Shown one piece after another: positions 8,211 to 15,990 of a DNA stretch of 64,000 bases. Below the pieces are notes generated by a model that ran no database searches, was not told the origin of the DNA, and saw only the letters and a list, made by a program, of their open reading frames with translations. The number at the start of each line of letters is the position of its first letter. Positions within the stretch are counted from its first letter, which is position 1. The stretch covers positions 62,001 through 126,000 of the forward strand of contig CALCUE010000026.1 in the NCBI GenBank assembly GCA_937906945.1. Direction: 5' to 3'. Position numbers and translations under genes: made by a program. This stretch comes from an uncultured Clostridia bacterium. GTDB taxonomy: Bacteria > Bacillota > Clostridia > Oscillospirales > Ruminococcaceae.

Positions 8211-8251
8211 TAAAAACTTTTGTTTTTGAAATAATGGAAAGAGGAAATACT

Positions 8252-8344
8252 ATGAATAAAAAAGAGTTAGTTAAAGAGATTTCAAAAAGAACGCGTTTTT
8301 CCAAACGGAACATAGCTAGCAGAATGAAAAGTTGGATTTCATAA
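8252..8344 (+). CDS. 30-residue HU-like N-terminal miniprotein (or remnant)
   Basis: The frame starts at ATG with GAGGAAA 7 bases upstream and encodes MNKKELVKEISKRT, then FSKRNIASRMKSWIS and a stop. The first 20 residues match the start of HU/IHF histone-like proteins (MNKxELVxxIxxKTxxSK), the two-helix dimerisation part. The beta-arm DNA-binding region is absent and no downstream frame restores it. It could be a decayed hupB copy. The intact ribosome binding site and placement in an operon-like series between the zinc-ribbon and LuxR-type genes leave open a real peptide that might form heterodimers with HU. Confidence 0.45.
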   Translation: MNKKELVKEISKRTRFSKRNIASRMKSWIS

Positions 8345-8402
8345 ACACACTTGTTGGAAAATAATAAAAATTATTAAAAAAGAAAGGAGACTGTGATATT
8401 TT

Positions 8403-9374
8403 ATGGCAGGTATCATTTACGGGACAATGAGCATAGCGGCTCTTTTTATGACGGCTGCTTTTTATTTCATTGAACAGAAAAAAATCAGTTGTCTTCTTCC
8501 TGTAGCGCTATCTGTTTTTATCAGCAATTTTGGTTGGTTTTTAACATCGGTTTCTCAGACATTAAAGGGAGCGTTGAGGGCCAATCGAATCGCCTATCTT
8601 GGCAACGTATTTCTTCCACTTTTCATGTTATCGTTAATTTTGAACGTTTGCCAGATTTCCATTTCCAAAAAATTTCTGATGGCCGCTTTGGTTTTCAGCG
8701 CAGCTATTTTGCTTTTGACATTTACCCCCGGTTATTCAAACGTCTATTACGCCAGTGTCGAGTTAATCCAGGTGGATGGATTTTCTGTTTTGGATAGAGA
8801 ATATGGGCCGCTTCATATTATTTTTTATTTATATTTGTTTGCCTATTTTATGAGTATGTTGACGGTGATCGGCTATACGTTTCTTAAAAAGAAATTCGTC
8901 AACCGGATGCACATTCTCTATTTATTTTTTATTGTATCCGGAAATTTGCTGATCTGGATTCTGGAACAGTTTACGGAAAAAGAATGGGAATTTTTATCCA
9001 TCGCTTATTTGGTTTCGGAAGTTTTGATCTATCTCCACATTGGCGCACTCAACACTTCCCGCAAGGAAGGAGAAAACAACATTCTGAAAAAGTCATCGGA
9101 GCCGCTTTTTAAGGGAATCCAAGGAGAAGAAAAGACGGTTTTTTCTGAGGAAAGCATTGATAATATTTTTTCTCGCTGTGAAGCTTTGAAAGATTTTACG
9201 GATCGGGAAAAAGAAGTGCTTCGGCTGATTTTGATGAATAAAAAAAGAAAAGAGATTGGTCAGGAACTTTTTTTAGCGGAAAGTACGATCAAAAAATATA
9301 CAGCGCAAATATTTCGAAAACTTTCTGTCAATAACCGGATGGAATTGTTTCTTTTGCTGAAAATGTATCAATAA
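8403..9374 (+). CDS. Membrane-embedded LuxR-family regulator with seven-helix N-terminal domain
   Basis: A 323-residue protein. Residues 1-220 contain about seven hydrophobic helices with RIAYLGNVFLPLFML near residue 62, the pattern of the seven-helix sensor region normally found on histidine kinases (HisKA_7TM type). Residues about 262-323 are a GerE/LuxR helix-turn-helix (FTDREKEVLRLILMNKKRKEIG, AESTIKKYTAQIFRKL). Sensor and DNA-binding output are thus in one chain with no kinase. The ATG follows AAAGGAG. Related repeat elements occur upstream of its own operon and upstream of the next gene, so it probably controls itself and the surface protein. The signal sensed is unknown. Confidence 0.8.
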   Translation: MAGIIYGTMSIAALFMTAAFYFIEQKKISCLLPVALSVFISNFGWFLTSVSQTLKGALRANRIAYLGNVFLPLFMLSLILNVCQISISKKFLMAALVFSAAILLLTFTPGYSNVYYASVELIQVDGFSVLDREYGPLHIIFYLYLFAYFMSMLTVIGYTFLKKKFVNRMHILYLFFIVSGNLLIWILEQFTEKEWEFLSIAYLVSEVLIYLHIGALNTSRKEGENNILKKSSEPLFKGIQGEEKTVFSEESIDNIFSRCEALKDFTDREKEVLRLILMNKKRKEIGQELFLAESTIKKYTAQIFRKLSVNNRMELFLLLKMYQ

Positions 9375-9382
9375 AGGAAAAA

Positions 9383-9438
9383 TAGCCCGAAGTCCACCAT
9401 AAAAATAGCCCTAAGGCTTCTTGTTTAGCACCTAAAAT
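9383..9438 (+). promoter_or_regulatory. Second copy of the TAGCCC paired element before the surface-protein gene
   Basis: TAGCCCGAAG (9383-9392), continuing GTCCA as in the 7805 copy, and TAGCCCTAAG (9406-9415) form two direct repeats 23 bases apart. A possible -10 (TAAAAT, 9433-9438) follows. The first half-sites of the two copies agree at 12 of 14 positions over TAGCCC-A-GTCCA. Confidence 0.5.
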
Positions 9439-9457
9439 CATGGTACCTTTGCAGAAG

Positions 9458-9489
9458 AAAAAACGTTTTTGCAAGACGTTTTTTTAATT
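9458..9489 (+). terminator. Intrinsic terminator, end of the LuxR-type gene or leader attenuator
   Basis: AAAAAACGT (9458-9466) pairs with ACGTTTTTT (9476-9484) around a 9-base loop and continues into T residues. It lies downstream of the repeat element and only 23 bases before the next start codon. It either ends luxR-type transcription or attenuates the surface-protein transcript. Confidence 0.7.
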
Positions 9490-9511
9490 TTTTTGTAAAG
9501 GAGAAAAACAC

Positions 9512-10171
9512 ATGAACAAAAGAATTTTTTGTTTAATGCTGTCTGTTCTGATGGCCTTTTTCATGCTTTCGGTGACAGCGGTAGCCGATCCGGTAGTTCT
9601 TGTCGGGGAGAAAGAATTGGTTGTAGAGCTTACAAAAGTTCCCGAAAAGAATAAGAGGGAATTTGATATCGGCGAAGAAACGAATCTGATCGTAGCCAAT
9701 AAAGGGCATGACTATCTGATTTGGACAGAGAAAGAACTGACCGATGAGGAGAAAGAATTGCTTAAAGAAAAAATCAAGGAAGAAATCAGTAATTTGGGTA
9801 CCGGTAATGGCGGCGTTGATTTCGCTAAAGGCGATGAAGTCCCCGAGGGTGTTACAGTTGCTGACGGAAAAATTACTTTTAGTGATCAAAGCGGATGGTC
9901 CTTGTTCTGGGAAGGAAAGGTATCTGAACAGGAGATAGAAGAGCCGGAAGAGCCCGAAGAGCCGGAAGAGCCGGAAGAACCGGAAGAGCCGGAAGAACCG
10001 GAAGAGCCAGAAAAACCTGAAAAGCCCGAAAAACCTGAAAGACCGGTCACGCCTATTATCCTTAATGGCAGGGAAGAAAACCCGACGACCGGAGCACCGG
10101 TGCTCAATTTGAGCACAATGGGTATGCTCATTGCTGTTTCCGCCGCTGTCGCGTTGAAAAAGAAAAAATAA
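9512..10171 (+). CDS. Secreted Pro/Glu-repeat protein with sortase-like C-terminal anchor
   Basis: A 219-residue protein with a signal peptide (1-26, ending VTAVAD), a charged N-terminal domain with no family I recognise (about 27-140), a low-complexity wall-spanning-type linker of about 11 Glu-Pro-Glu/Lys units (about 144-177), and a C-terminal sorting-like signal. That signal is NPTTGAPVLN, a hydrophobic stretch and a KKKK tail. NPxTG is close to sortase motifs such as NPQTN and LPxTG, but no sortase gene is in the window, so covalent anchoring is inference. GTAAAGGAG precedes the ATG. It is probably the target of the adjacent membrane LuxR-type regulator. Confidence 0.8.
   Translation: MNKRIFCLMLSVLMAFFMLSVTAVADPVVLVGEKELVVELTKVPEKNKREFDIGEETNLIVANKGHDYLIWTEKELTDEEKELLKEKIKEEISNLGTGNGGVDFAKGDEVPEGVTVADGKITFSDQSGWSLFWEGKVSEQEIEEPEEPEEPEEPEEPEEPEEPEEPEKPEKPEKPERPVTPIILNGREENPTTGAPVLNLSTMGMLIAVSAAVALKKKK
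9941..10042 (+). repeat. In-frame tandem repeat encoding Glu-Pro-Glu units
   Basis: Near-identical 9-base units (GAGCCGGAA with GAG/GAA and AAA variants) encode a Pro/Glu, then Pro/Lys linker. Such arrays change length by slippage in units of three codons without breaking the frame. Confidence 0.85.
10092..10116. repeat. Two overlapping perfect palindromes inside the sorting-signal codons
   Basis: GAGCACCGGTGCTC (10092-10105) and GTGCTCAATTTGAGCAC (10100-10116) share the GTGCTC core, so they form mutually exclusive hairpins within the coding sequence. The same GTGCTCA heptamer is frequent across the window. Confidence 0.6.
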
Positions 10172-10182
10172 ATCATAAAAAC

Positions 10183-10218
10183 AAAAAAGAGCCACGAATT
10201 TTTCATGGCTCTTTTTTT
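10183..10218. terminator. Bidirectional intrinsic terminator between the surface-protein gene and nifJ
   Basis: AAAAAAGAGCCA (10183-10194) pairs with TGGCTCTTTTTT (10206-10217). A-run and T-run flanks let it work for the plus-strand gene and for nifJ arriving from the right. Confidence 0.9.
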
Positions 10219-10230
10219 CTGTTAACAGGA

Positions 10231-13200
10231 TTATTTTCCGGCCAACTTTTCAAGATGTTCGTATTTTTCAGCGGCGTTCTTTTCCGCTTTATCGAAAAGT
10301 ATTTCCGCCCGCTCCGGGAAGGTACGGAGCAAACTGCTGTAACGGACTTCGCTGGTAATGAAATCTTTATAACTGGCTGTCGGTGCGGCGCTGTCCAATT
10401 GGAAAGGATTCTTTCCATCCGAGATCAAACGAGGATCATAGCGGAACAGGTGCCAATAACCGGCCTCAACGGCGTGTTTTTCTTCGGCCATGGAGTTGCC
10501 CATGCCGCCTTTGATTCCGTGGTTGATACAGGGAGCGTAAGCGATAATAAGGGAAGGACCGTCATAACTTTCCGCTTCAGCAATCGCTTTGACGCATTGG
10601 GCCATATTGGCGCCCATGGCAATCTGAGCAACGTAAATGTAGCCATAGCTCATCGCGATAGCGGCGAGGTCCTTTTTCTTAACTTCTTTTCCGGCGGCGG
10701 CAAATTGAGCGACCGCACCAGTCGGAGTGGCTTTGGAGGATTGGCCGCCGGTGTTGGAATAAACTTCCGTGTCGAAAACAAGAACGTTGATATTGCGTCC
10801 CGAAGCCAGTACATGATCCAAGCCGCCGAAGCCGATATCATAGGCCCAACCGTCTCCGCCGAAAGCCCAAACGGATTTTTTGGCCAGATAGTCTTTTCCT
10901 TTCAGGATATCTTTGGAACGCTCACAGCCACAGGCGGTCAAAACGTCGATCAGTTCTTTAGTGGCGACGGCATTGGCTTCGCCGTCATTGATGGTATCCA
11001 GATAGTTTCGGGCCGCGTTGACGGCGGATTCTTTTTTGCCGTTTTCAGCGATGAAACGAATTTTTTCAATGTAACTTTTACGAATCGCTTCCTGTCCAAG
11101 GAACATTCCATAGCCGTATTCGGCGTTATCCTCGAAGAGCGAGTTGGCCCAGGCAGGACCTTTTCCGTTTTTGCTGACCGAATAAGGCGTGGAAGGAGCG
11201 GAAGCACCCCAAATGGAAGAACAACCGGTGGCGTTGGCGATATACATTCTCTCGCCAAAAAGTTGTGTGACCAATTTGGCGTAGGGCGTTTCACCGCAAC
11301 CGGCACAGGCACCAGAAAACTCCAAAAGCGGCTGTTTGAACTGGCTACCTTTGAGTGTATTGGTTTTGAACTTTTCGGAGACTTCGGATTTTTCTTCAAT
11401 GGTCGTTCCGTATTCGAAGACTTTTTGCTGAGGAAGCTGCGTCTCAAGCGGCTTCATCTCCAACGCTTTGGCGCCTTTTTTACCGGGGCAGACGTTGACA
11501 CAGGAACCACAGCCGGTGCAATCCAAAGTAGAGACGGTAACACTGAAATAGTTGCCGGTCAAACCGGTCATAGAACAATTTTTCGTGCCTTCCGGAGCGT
11601 TGTCCAACTCATCATTATTCAAAACGATGGGACGGATGCAGGCATGGGGGCAGACATAGGAGCACATATTGCATTGGATGCAGTTCTCGGGGATCCAGCA
11701 GGGAACATCGACCGCGATTCCTCGTTTTTCAAAAGCGGAAGTACCAGAGGGGAATGTGCCGTCCTCCCGTCCGGAAAAGACAGAAACGGGAAGAGAATCG
11801 CCCTTTTGTGCCGAAGCCGGAATCAGTACTCTGTTGGCAAAATCGACCAGCTCTTTATTATCACCGGTTGCTACAGGGACGCAAAGGTCGCCCTCTGCGT
11901 TTTTCCATTCCTCGGCGGGATAATCTACTTTTACAAAATCGGTCATGCCGCGATCAATAGCGGCAAAGTTCATCTGAATGACGGCGTCACCTTTTTTTCC
12001 GTAACTGGCGACAACGGCCTCTTTCATATATTTTTCGGCGTCTTCGGCGGGAATGATTTCCGTGATTTTGAAGAAAGCGGCTTGAAGAATGGTATTGATT
12101 TTTCCACCGAGTCCGATTTCACGGGCGATGGAGATTCCGTCGATGGTGTAAAGCTCGATATTATTTTCGGCGATATATCGTTTGGCAGAACCGGGAAGGC
12201 GGCGATCGATCTCATTGAGATCCCAACCGCAGTTGAGCAGGAATTTACCGCCTTTTTTGAGCACGGACACCATATCGTATTTGTTGATATAGGATGGATT
12301 ATGACAGGCGACAAAATCAGCCCGGTTGATATAGTAAGTGGAACGGATCGGCGACTTTCCGAAACGGAGATGGGAAATGGTTACACCGCCGGATTTTTTG
12401 GAGTCATAGGCAAAATAGCCCTGTGCGTAAAGGTCAGTATGGTCACCGATGATTTTGATGGAGTTTTTGTTGGCGCCGACGGTGCCGTCGGAACCGAGTC
12501 CCCAGAACATACAGCTGGTATTTCCGGCTGGGGTGGTGTCGGGATTTTCTTTTAGTTCCAAAGAAAGATGAGTGACGTCATCCTCAATACCGATGGTGAA
12601 GGCGCGCTTTCCGTTTTGTTCTGCGTTGCGGTAAACGGCGATGATCTGCGCCGGTGTGGTATCCTTGCTGCCAAGGCCATAACGTCCGCCGAAAAGCGGA
12701 ACACTTTCGAATTTTGTTCCGCGAATAGCCCCGGCAATATCCAGGAGCAGAGGTTCTCCGACGCTGCCCGGTTCCTTGGTGCGGTCAAGGACGGAAATGG
12801 TTTTGACCGTTTCTGGTATGGCGGCTAAAAGATGTTTCGGGCTAAAAGGACGATAGAGGCGGACTTTGACAAGGCCGTATTTTCCACCGGCAGCATTAAG
12901 ATAGTCGATGGTTTCCTCAATCGTATCACAGACGGAACCCATAGCTACGATAATATGTTCAGCGTCGGGAGCACCGTAATAATTAAAAAGCTGATAGTTG
13001 GTGCCGATCTCCGCGTTGATTTTCTTCATGGTGTTTTCGACAACCTCGGGCAAAGCCAGGTAGAATTTGTTGGCGGATTCTCTGGCCTGGAAGAAAATAT
13101 CCGGATTTTGGGCAGTTCCACGGGTCACCGGATGGTTGGGGTTCAGAGCACGGCTGCGAAAAGCCTCAATCTCGTCAAAATCGGCGAGAGCTTTCAGCTG

Positions 13201-13767
13201 ATTATAATCCCAGACTTCAATTTTCTGAATCTCATGGGAAGTGCGGAAGCCGTCAAAAAAGTGAATAAAAGGTACACGACCTTTGATAGCGGAAAGATGG
13301 GCAACGGGAGCGAGATCCATGACTTCCTGTGGGTTTCCGGAACAAAGCATGGCAAAACCGGTCTGACGGCAGGCGTAAATATCGGAATGGTCGCCGAAGA
13401 TGCTGAGAGCGTGGGAAGCCAGAGCTCTTGCCGAGACGTTGATAACGGCAGGAAGCAATTCACCCGCCATTTTATACATATTGGGAATCATCAGAAGAAG
13501 TCCTTGGGACGCGGTAAAGGTGGTAGTCAAAGCACCGGCGGCTAAAGAACCATGTACCGAACCGGAAGCGCCCGCTTCCGATTGCATTTCCGTGACTTGG
13601 ACTTTATTGCCGAAAATATTGGTTCTTCCCTCAGCAGACCATTTATCCGCCAACTCAGCCATGACAGAAGAAGGGGTGATCGGGTAGATCGCCGCGACGT
13701 CTGTGTAAGCGTAGGAAACATGGGCGGCCGCTGTATTACCGTCCATGGTCTTTTTTGAGCGTGCCAA
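10231..13767 (-). CDS. nifJ: Pyruvate:ferredoxin (flavodoxin) oxidoreductase, single-chain
   Basis: It oxidises pyruvate and CoA to acetyl-CoA and CO2, reducing ferredoxin; the central anaerobic catabolic step. The 1178-residue length matches the homodimeric enzyme. Order of domains: N-terminal transketolase-like domain (YPITPSS near residue 30), domain II, the gamma domain, two [4Fe-4S] ferredoxin motifs (CIQCNMCSYVCPHAC and CTGCGSCVNVCPG, about 685-760), and the C-terminal TPP domain with ACAGCGETPYAKL and GDGWAYDIGFGG. The start is TTG at 13767, 9 bases after AAGGAG; a TTG 9 bases further upstream abuts the Shine-Dalgarno and is unlikely. Single-gene unit with its own promoter and terminator. 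Confidence 0.97.
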   Translation of the reverse strand: MARSKKTMDGNTAAAHVSYAYTDVAAIYPITPSSVMAELADKWSAEGRTNIFGNKVQVTEMQSEAGASGSVHGSLAAGALTTTFTASQGLLLMIPNMYKMAGELLPAVINVSARALASHALSIFGDHSDIYACRQTGFAMLCSGNPQEVMDLAPVAHLSAIKGRVPFIHFFDGFRTSHEIQKIEVWDYNQLKALADFDEIEAFRSRALNPNHPVTRGTAQNPDIFFQARESANKFYLALPEVVENTMKKINAEIGTNYQLFNYYGAPDAEHIIVAMGSVCDTIEETIDYLNAAGGKYGLVKVRLYRPFSPKHLLAAIPETVKTISVLDRTKEPGSVGEPLLLDIAGAIRGTKFESVPLFGGRYGLGSKDTTPAQIIAVYRNAEQNGKRAFTIGIEDDVTHLSLELKENPDTTPAGNTSCMFWGLGSDGTVGANKNSIKIIGDHTDLYAQGYFAYDSKKSGGVTISHLRFGKSPIRSTYYINRADFVACHNPSYINKYDMVSVLKKGGKFLLNCGWDLNEIDRRLPGSAKRYIAENNIELYTIDGISIAREIGLGGKINTILQAAFFKITEIIPAEDAEKYMKEAVVASYGKKGDAVIQMNFAAIDRGMTDFVKVDYPAEEWKNAEGDLCVPVATGDNKELVDFANRVLIPASAQKGDSLPVSVFSGREDGTFPSGTSAFEKRGIAVDVPCWIPENCIQCNMCSYVCPHACIRPIVLNNDELDNAPEGTKNCSMTGLTGNYFSVTVSTLDCTGCGSCVNVCPGKKGAKALEMKPLETQLPQQKVFEYGTTIEEKSEVSEKFKTNTLKGSQFKQPLLEFSGACAGCGETPYAKLVTQLFGERMYIANATGCSSIWGASAPSTPYSVSKNGKGPAWANSLFEDNAEYGYGMFLGQEAIRKSYIEKIRFIAENGKKESAVNAARNYLDTINDGEANAVATKELIDVLTACGCERSKDILKGKDYLAKKSVWAFGGDGWAYDIGFGGLDHVLASGRNINVLVFDTEVYSNTGGQSSKATPTGAVAQFAAAGKEVKKKDLAAIAMSYGYIYVAQIAMGANMAQCVKAIAEAESYDGPSLIIAYAPCINHGIKGGMGNSMAEEKHAVEAGYWHLFRYDPRLISDGKNPFQLDSAAPTASYKDFITSEVRYSSLLRTFPERAEILFDKAEKNAAEKYEHLEKLAGK

Positions 13768-13803
13768 ATTTCTCAACTCCTTAAGTATATTTTTCTACTT
13801 AAT

Positions 13804-13833
13804 AATCTTACCATAGAAATGATTTCTGTTCAA
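13804..13833 (-). promoter_or_regulatory. nifJ promoter with operator-like palindrome in the spacer
   Basis: Read on the minus strand: TTGAAC (13833-13828), 18 bases, then TAAGAT (13809-13804). The spacer contains AGAAATxATTTCT (13815-13827), a perfect 13-base palindrome exactly where a repressor would block RNA polymerase. The rest of the 319-base gap to hprK is AT-rich, with the hprK promoter at its right end and nothing else I can support. Confidence 0.5.
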
Positions 13834-14018
13834 ATGGTTTTTATGTATTTTTACATTATTACGGAAAAATATCCGCTATTTTTGATTTTTTTGAACAATG
13901 ACAATAAGACCGAACAAAAACAGAAAAAGCGAAACTGTATAAAAAGACGGAGAAAACCGATAAAACACAAAAAAGAATTTTTTTCATAAAATTATTTGTA
14001 TTATATATAAAATAATAA

Positions 14019-14048
14019 TTGCAAAAAGAGGAAGAAATGGAGTATAAT
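14019..14048 (+). promoter_or_regulatory. Predicted promoter of the hprK-murB-whiA-dnaE operon
   Basis: TTGCAA (14019-14024), an 18-base spacer and TATAAT (14043-14048), about 40 bases before the hprK start. Confidence 0.65.
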
Positions 14049-14086
14049 AAACTTGGTATATTCTCTGGAAGAAAAGGAGAGGTCTT

Positions 14087-15058
14087 ATGGCAGTAAGCTA
14101 CAGTGTCAGTGTGGCCAGTATCATCAAGGAATTCAACCTGGAAGAAATCTGGGCGCCGGATAATATTGAGGAATTGCGGATCGAGACCAACGAGCTGAAC
14201 CGCCCCGGTCTTCAGTTCGCCGGGTTTTACGGACTTTTTGATCCGAGCCGGGTTCAGATCATAGGAAAAACGGAATACACCTATCTCCGGAGTCTGGGGG
14301 CTAAGATGATGCCCACGTTGGAGGAGTTTTTCTCTCACAAACCGGCGATTACGGTGATTACGTGGAATCTGATCGTCGATAAAGGAATTATTGAACTGGC
14401 TAAGAAATATAGCGTGCCGATTTATCGCACGTCGGAGTCCACTTCGGAGTTTATGGCCGGGCTTACCCAGACGCTCAGTTTGGCGTTAGCTAAACGAATT
14501 ACCCGCCATGGTGTTTTTGTGGAAGTTTATGGTGAAGGTGTTTTGCTTTATGGGGAAAGCGGAGTCGGTAAAAGTGAGGTCGCGATGGAACTGATAAAAA
14601 GGGGACATCGCCTCATCGCGGATGACGCCGTTGAGATCCGACGGGTCTCCAAGCGGAGCCTTGTGGCCACTTCTCCGGAAAATATCCGCCATTTTATGGA
14701 ACTTCGCGGCGTCGGTATTATCAACGCCCGGAACCTTTTCGGTATGGGCGCTGTTAAGAAAAGCGCCAAACTGGATATGGTCATCAATTTGGAACCTTGG
14801 GACAATGACAAAGCCTATGATCGCATGGGAGCGACGGATGTTTATACCGAGGTGTTAGGCGTCAAAGTTCCGCTAATTACCATTCCGGTCCAACCGGGAC
14901 GGAACGTAGCGGTCATTGTGGAAGTGGCCGCCATGAACAACCGCCAGAAACGAATGGGGAATAACGCGGCGGTGGAGCTGATGGATCGGCTTTCCATGCC
15001 GATGAACGAAGAGGATGATCTCAGCGAATGGGATTCCTATTTCGGATTGGATGAATGA
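14087..15058 (+). CDS. hprK: HPr kinase/phosphorylase
   Basis: It phosphorylates and dephosphorylates HPr at the regulatory Ser, the switch for carbon catabolite control in Firmicutes. The 323-residue chain has the N-terminal domain, the P-loop GESGVGKSEVAMELI (about 154-168), the catalytic ADDAVEI segment (about 179-185) and the HprK signature ELRGVGIINARNLFG (about 204-218). AAGGAGAGG precedes the ATG. It heads a tightly packed operon whose next start (murB) lies 11 bases after its stop. Confidence 0.96.
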   Translation: MAVSYSVSVASIIKEFNLEEIWAPDNIEELRIETNELNRPGLQFAGFYGLFDPSRVQIIGKTEYTYLRSLGAKMMPTLEEFFSHKPAITVITWNLIVDKGIIELAKKYSVPIYRTSESTSEFMAGLTQTLSLALAKRITRHGVFVEVYGEGVLLYGESGVGKSEVAMELIKRGHRLIADDAVEIRRVSKRSLVATSPENIRHFMELRGVGIINARNLFGMGAVKKSAKLDMVINLEPWDNDKAYDRMGATDVYTEVLGVKVPLITIPVQPGRNVAVIVEVAAMNNRQKRMGNNAAVELMDRLSMPMNEEDDLSEWDSYFGLDE

Positions 15059-15069
15059 GGAGATTCACC

Positions 15070-15978
15070 ATGGATCAAAAAGTGTTTAAGGCTTTTGCCG
15101 AGACGATTGCTTTGCCATATATGGAGGAAGAGGATCTTTCCCGCCATACGTCTTTTCGGATCGGAGGACCCGCCGAAATTTTCGCGGAACCGGAAACTTT
15201 GGAGCAGATCCAGTCGTTGGTCCGGTTTTGTCGGGAACAGAACATTCGTCTTCGTCCGTTGGGAAAAGGCTCCAATGTTCTGGCACCGGATGAAGGAATA
15301 TCGGATCTTGTTCTCCATTTTGGACATCGCTTTTCCAAAATCGAGCTCTTGGACGACAGAACGGTTTATTGTGAAGCGGGAACCAGTTTGGGACGGCTTT
15401 GTCGTTTCGCGTTGGAACATAATCTCTCCGGTCTGGAATTTGCCTACGGGATTCCGGGATCGGTGGGTGGCGCTGTCTATATGAACGCCGGCGCTTATGG
15501 CGGCGAGATCAAAGACGTAATCCTTTATGCGGATCACGTGGATAAAAATAGCGAGTTGGGACGCTTTTCCGGTGATGAACTGGCTATGTCCTATCGGCAC
15601 AGCATATATAGCGAAAATGAGTATTATATAACTGGGGCGGCTTTTCATCTGAACAAGGCGGATCATGAGGAGATCAACGCCAGAATGGAGGAGTTGATCG
15701 CCAAACGGTATGAGAAACAGCCGATGGAAAAACCGAGCGCCGGAAGCACTTTTAAGCGTCCGGAAGGCGCTTTCGCTTCAGCGCTGATTGATCAATGCGG
15801 TTTGAAAGGATTTCAGATTGGCGGAGCGGCAGTCAGCACCAAACATGCCGGTTTTGTGGTCAATGAAGGGGGAGCGACCTGCGATGACGTTTTACGTCTG
15901 ATGGAGGCAGTGAGCCAAAAAGTTAAAGAGGATACCGGTTTCGTTCTGGAGCCGGAAGTGGAAATCTGGAGAGAGTGA
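15070..15978 (+). CDS. murB: UDP-N-acetylenolpyruvoylglucosamine reductase
   Basis: A cytosolic FAD enzyme that reduces the enolpyruvyl ether to UDP-N-acetylmuramate in peptidoglycan precursor synthesis. At 302 residues it is a type II MurB. FAD-binding segments are HTSFRIGGPAE, GKGSNVL and GIPGSVGGAVYMNAGAYGGE; the catalytic Ser lies in AGSTFKRP, and the C-terminus carries the conserved EPEVEIW. The ATG at 15070 follows GAGGAG; a TTG 15 bases earlier would overlap hprK. It sits after hprK as in many Clostridia. Confidence 0.96.
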   Translation: MDQKVFKAFAETIALPYMEEEDLSRHTSFRIGGPAEIFAEPETLEQIQSLVRFCREQNIRLRPLGKGSNVLAPDEGISDLVLHFGHRFSKIELLDDRTVYCEAGTSLGRLCRFALEHNLSGLEFAYGIPGSVGGAVYMNAGAYGGEIKDVILYADHVDKNSELGRFSGDELAMSYRHSIYSENEYYITGAAFHLNKADHEEINARMEELIAKRYEKQPMEKPSAGSTFKRPEGAFASALIDQCGLKGFQIGGAAVSTKHAGFVVNEGGATCDDVLRLMEAVSQKVKEDTGFVLEPEVEIWRE

Positions 15979-15990
15979 GGAGGAAGGGTA

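Noticed and set aside
9941..10042. Short tandem repeat considered as a CRISPR-like array
   Set aside because: Units are 9 bases, contiguous, in frame and without spacers; it is a coding repeat.
8001..10171. The locus considered as a toxin-antitoxin or defence island
   Set aside because: No nuclease, kinase, toxin fold or antitoxin features; a sensor-regulator controlling a surface protein explains it better.
10255..12555. Plus-strand open frame of 766 codons
   Set aside because: It is the antisense shadow of nifJ, whose motifs are complete; composition is that of a mirrored coding sequence.
13862..13990. Small minus-strand frame encoding a hydrophobic peptide of about 42 residues upstream of hprK
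   Set aside because: No Shine-Dalgarno, and it lies in AT-rich promoter DNA; hydrophobicity is explained by base composition.
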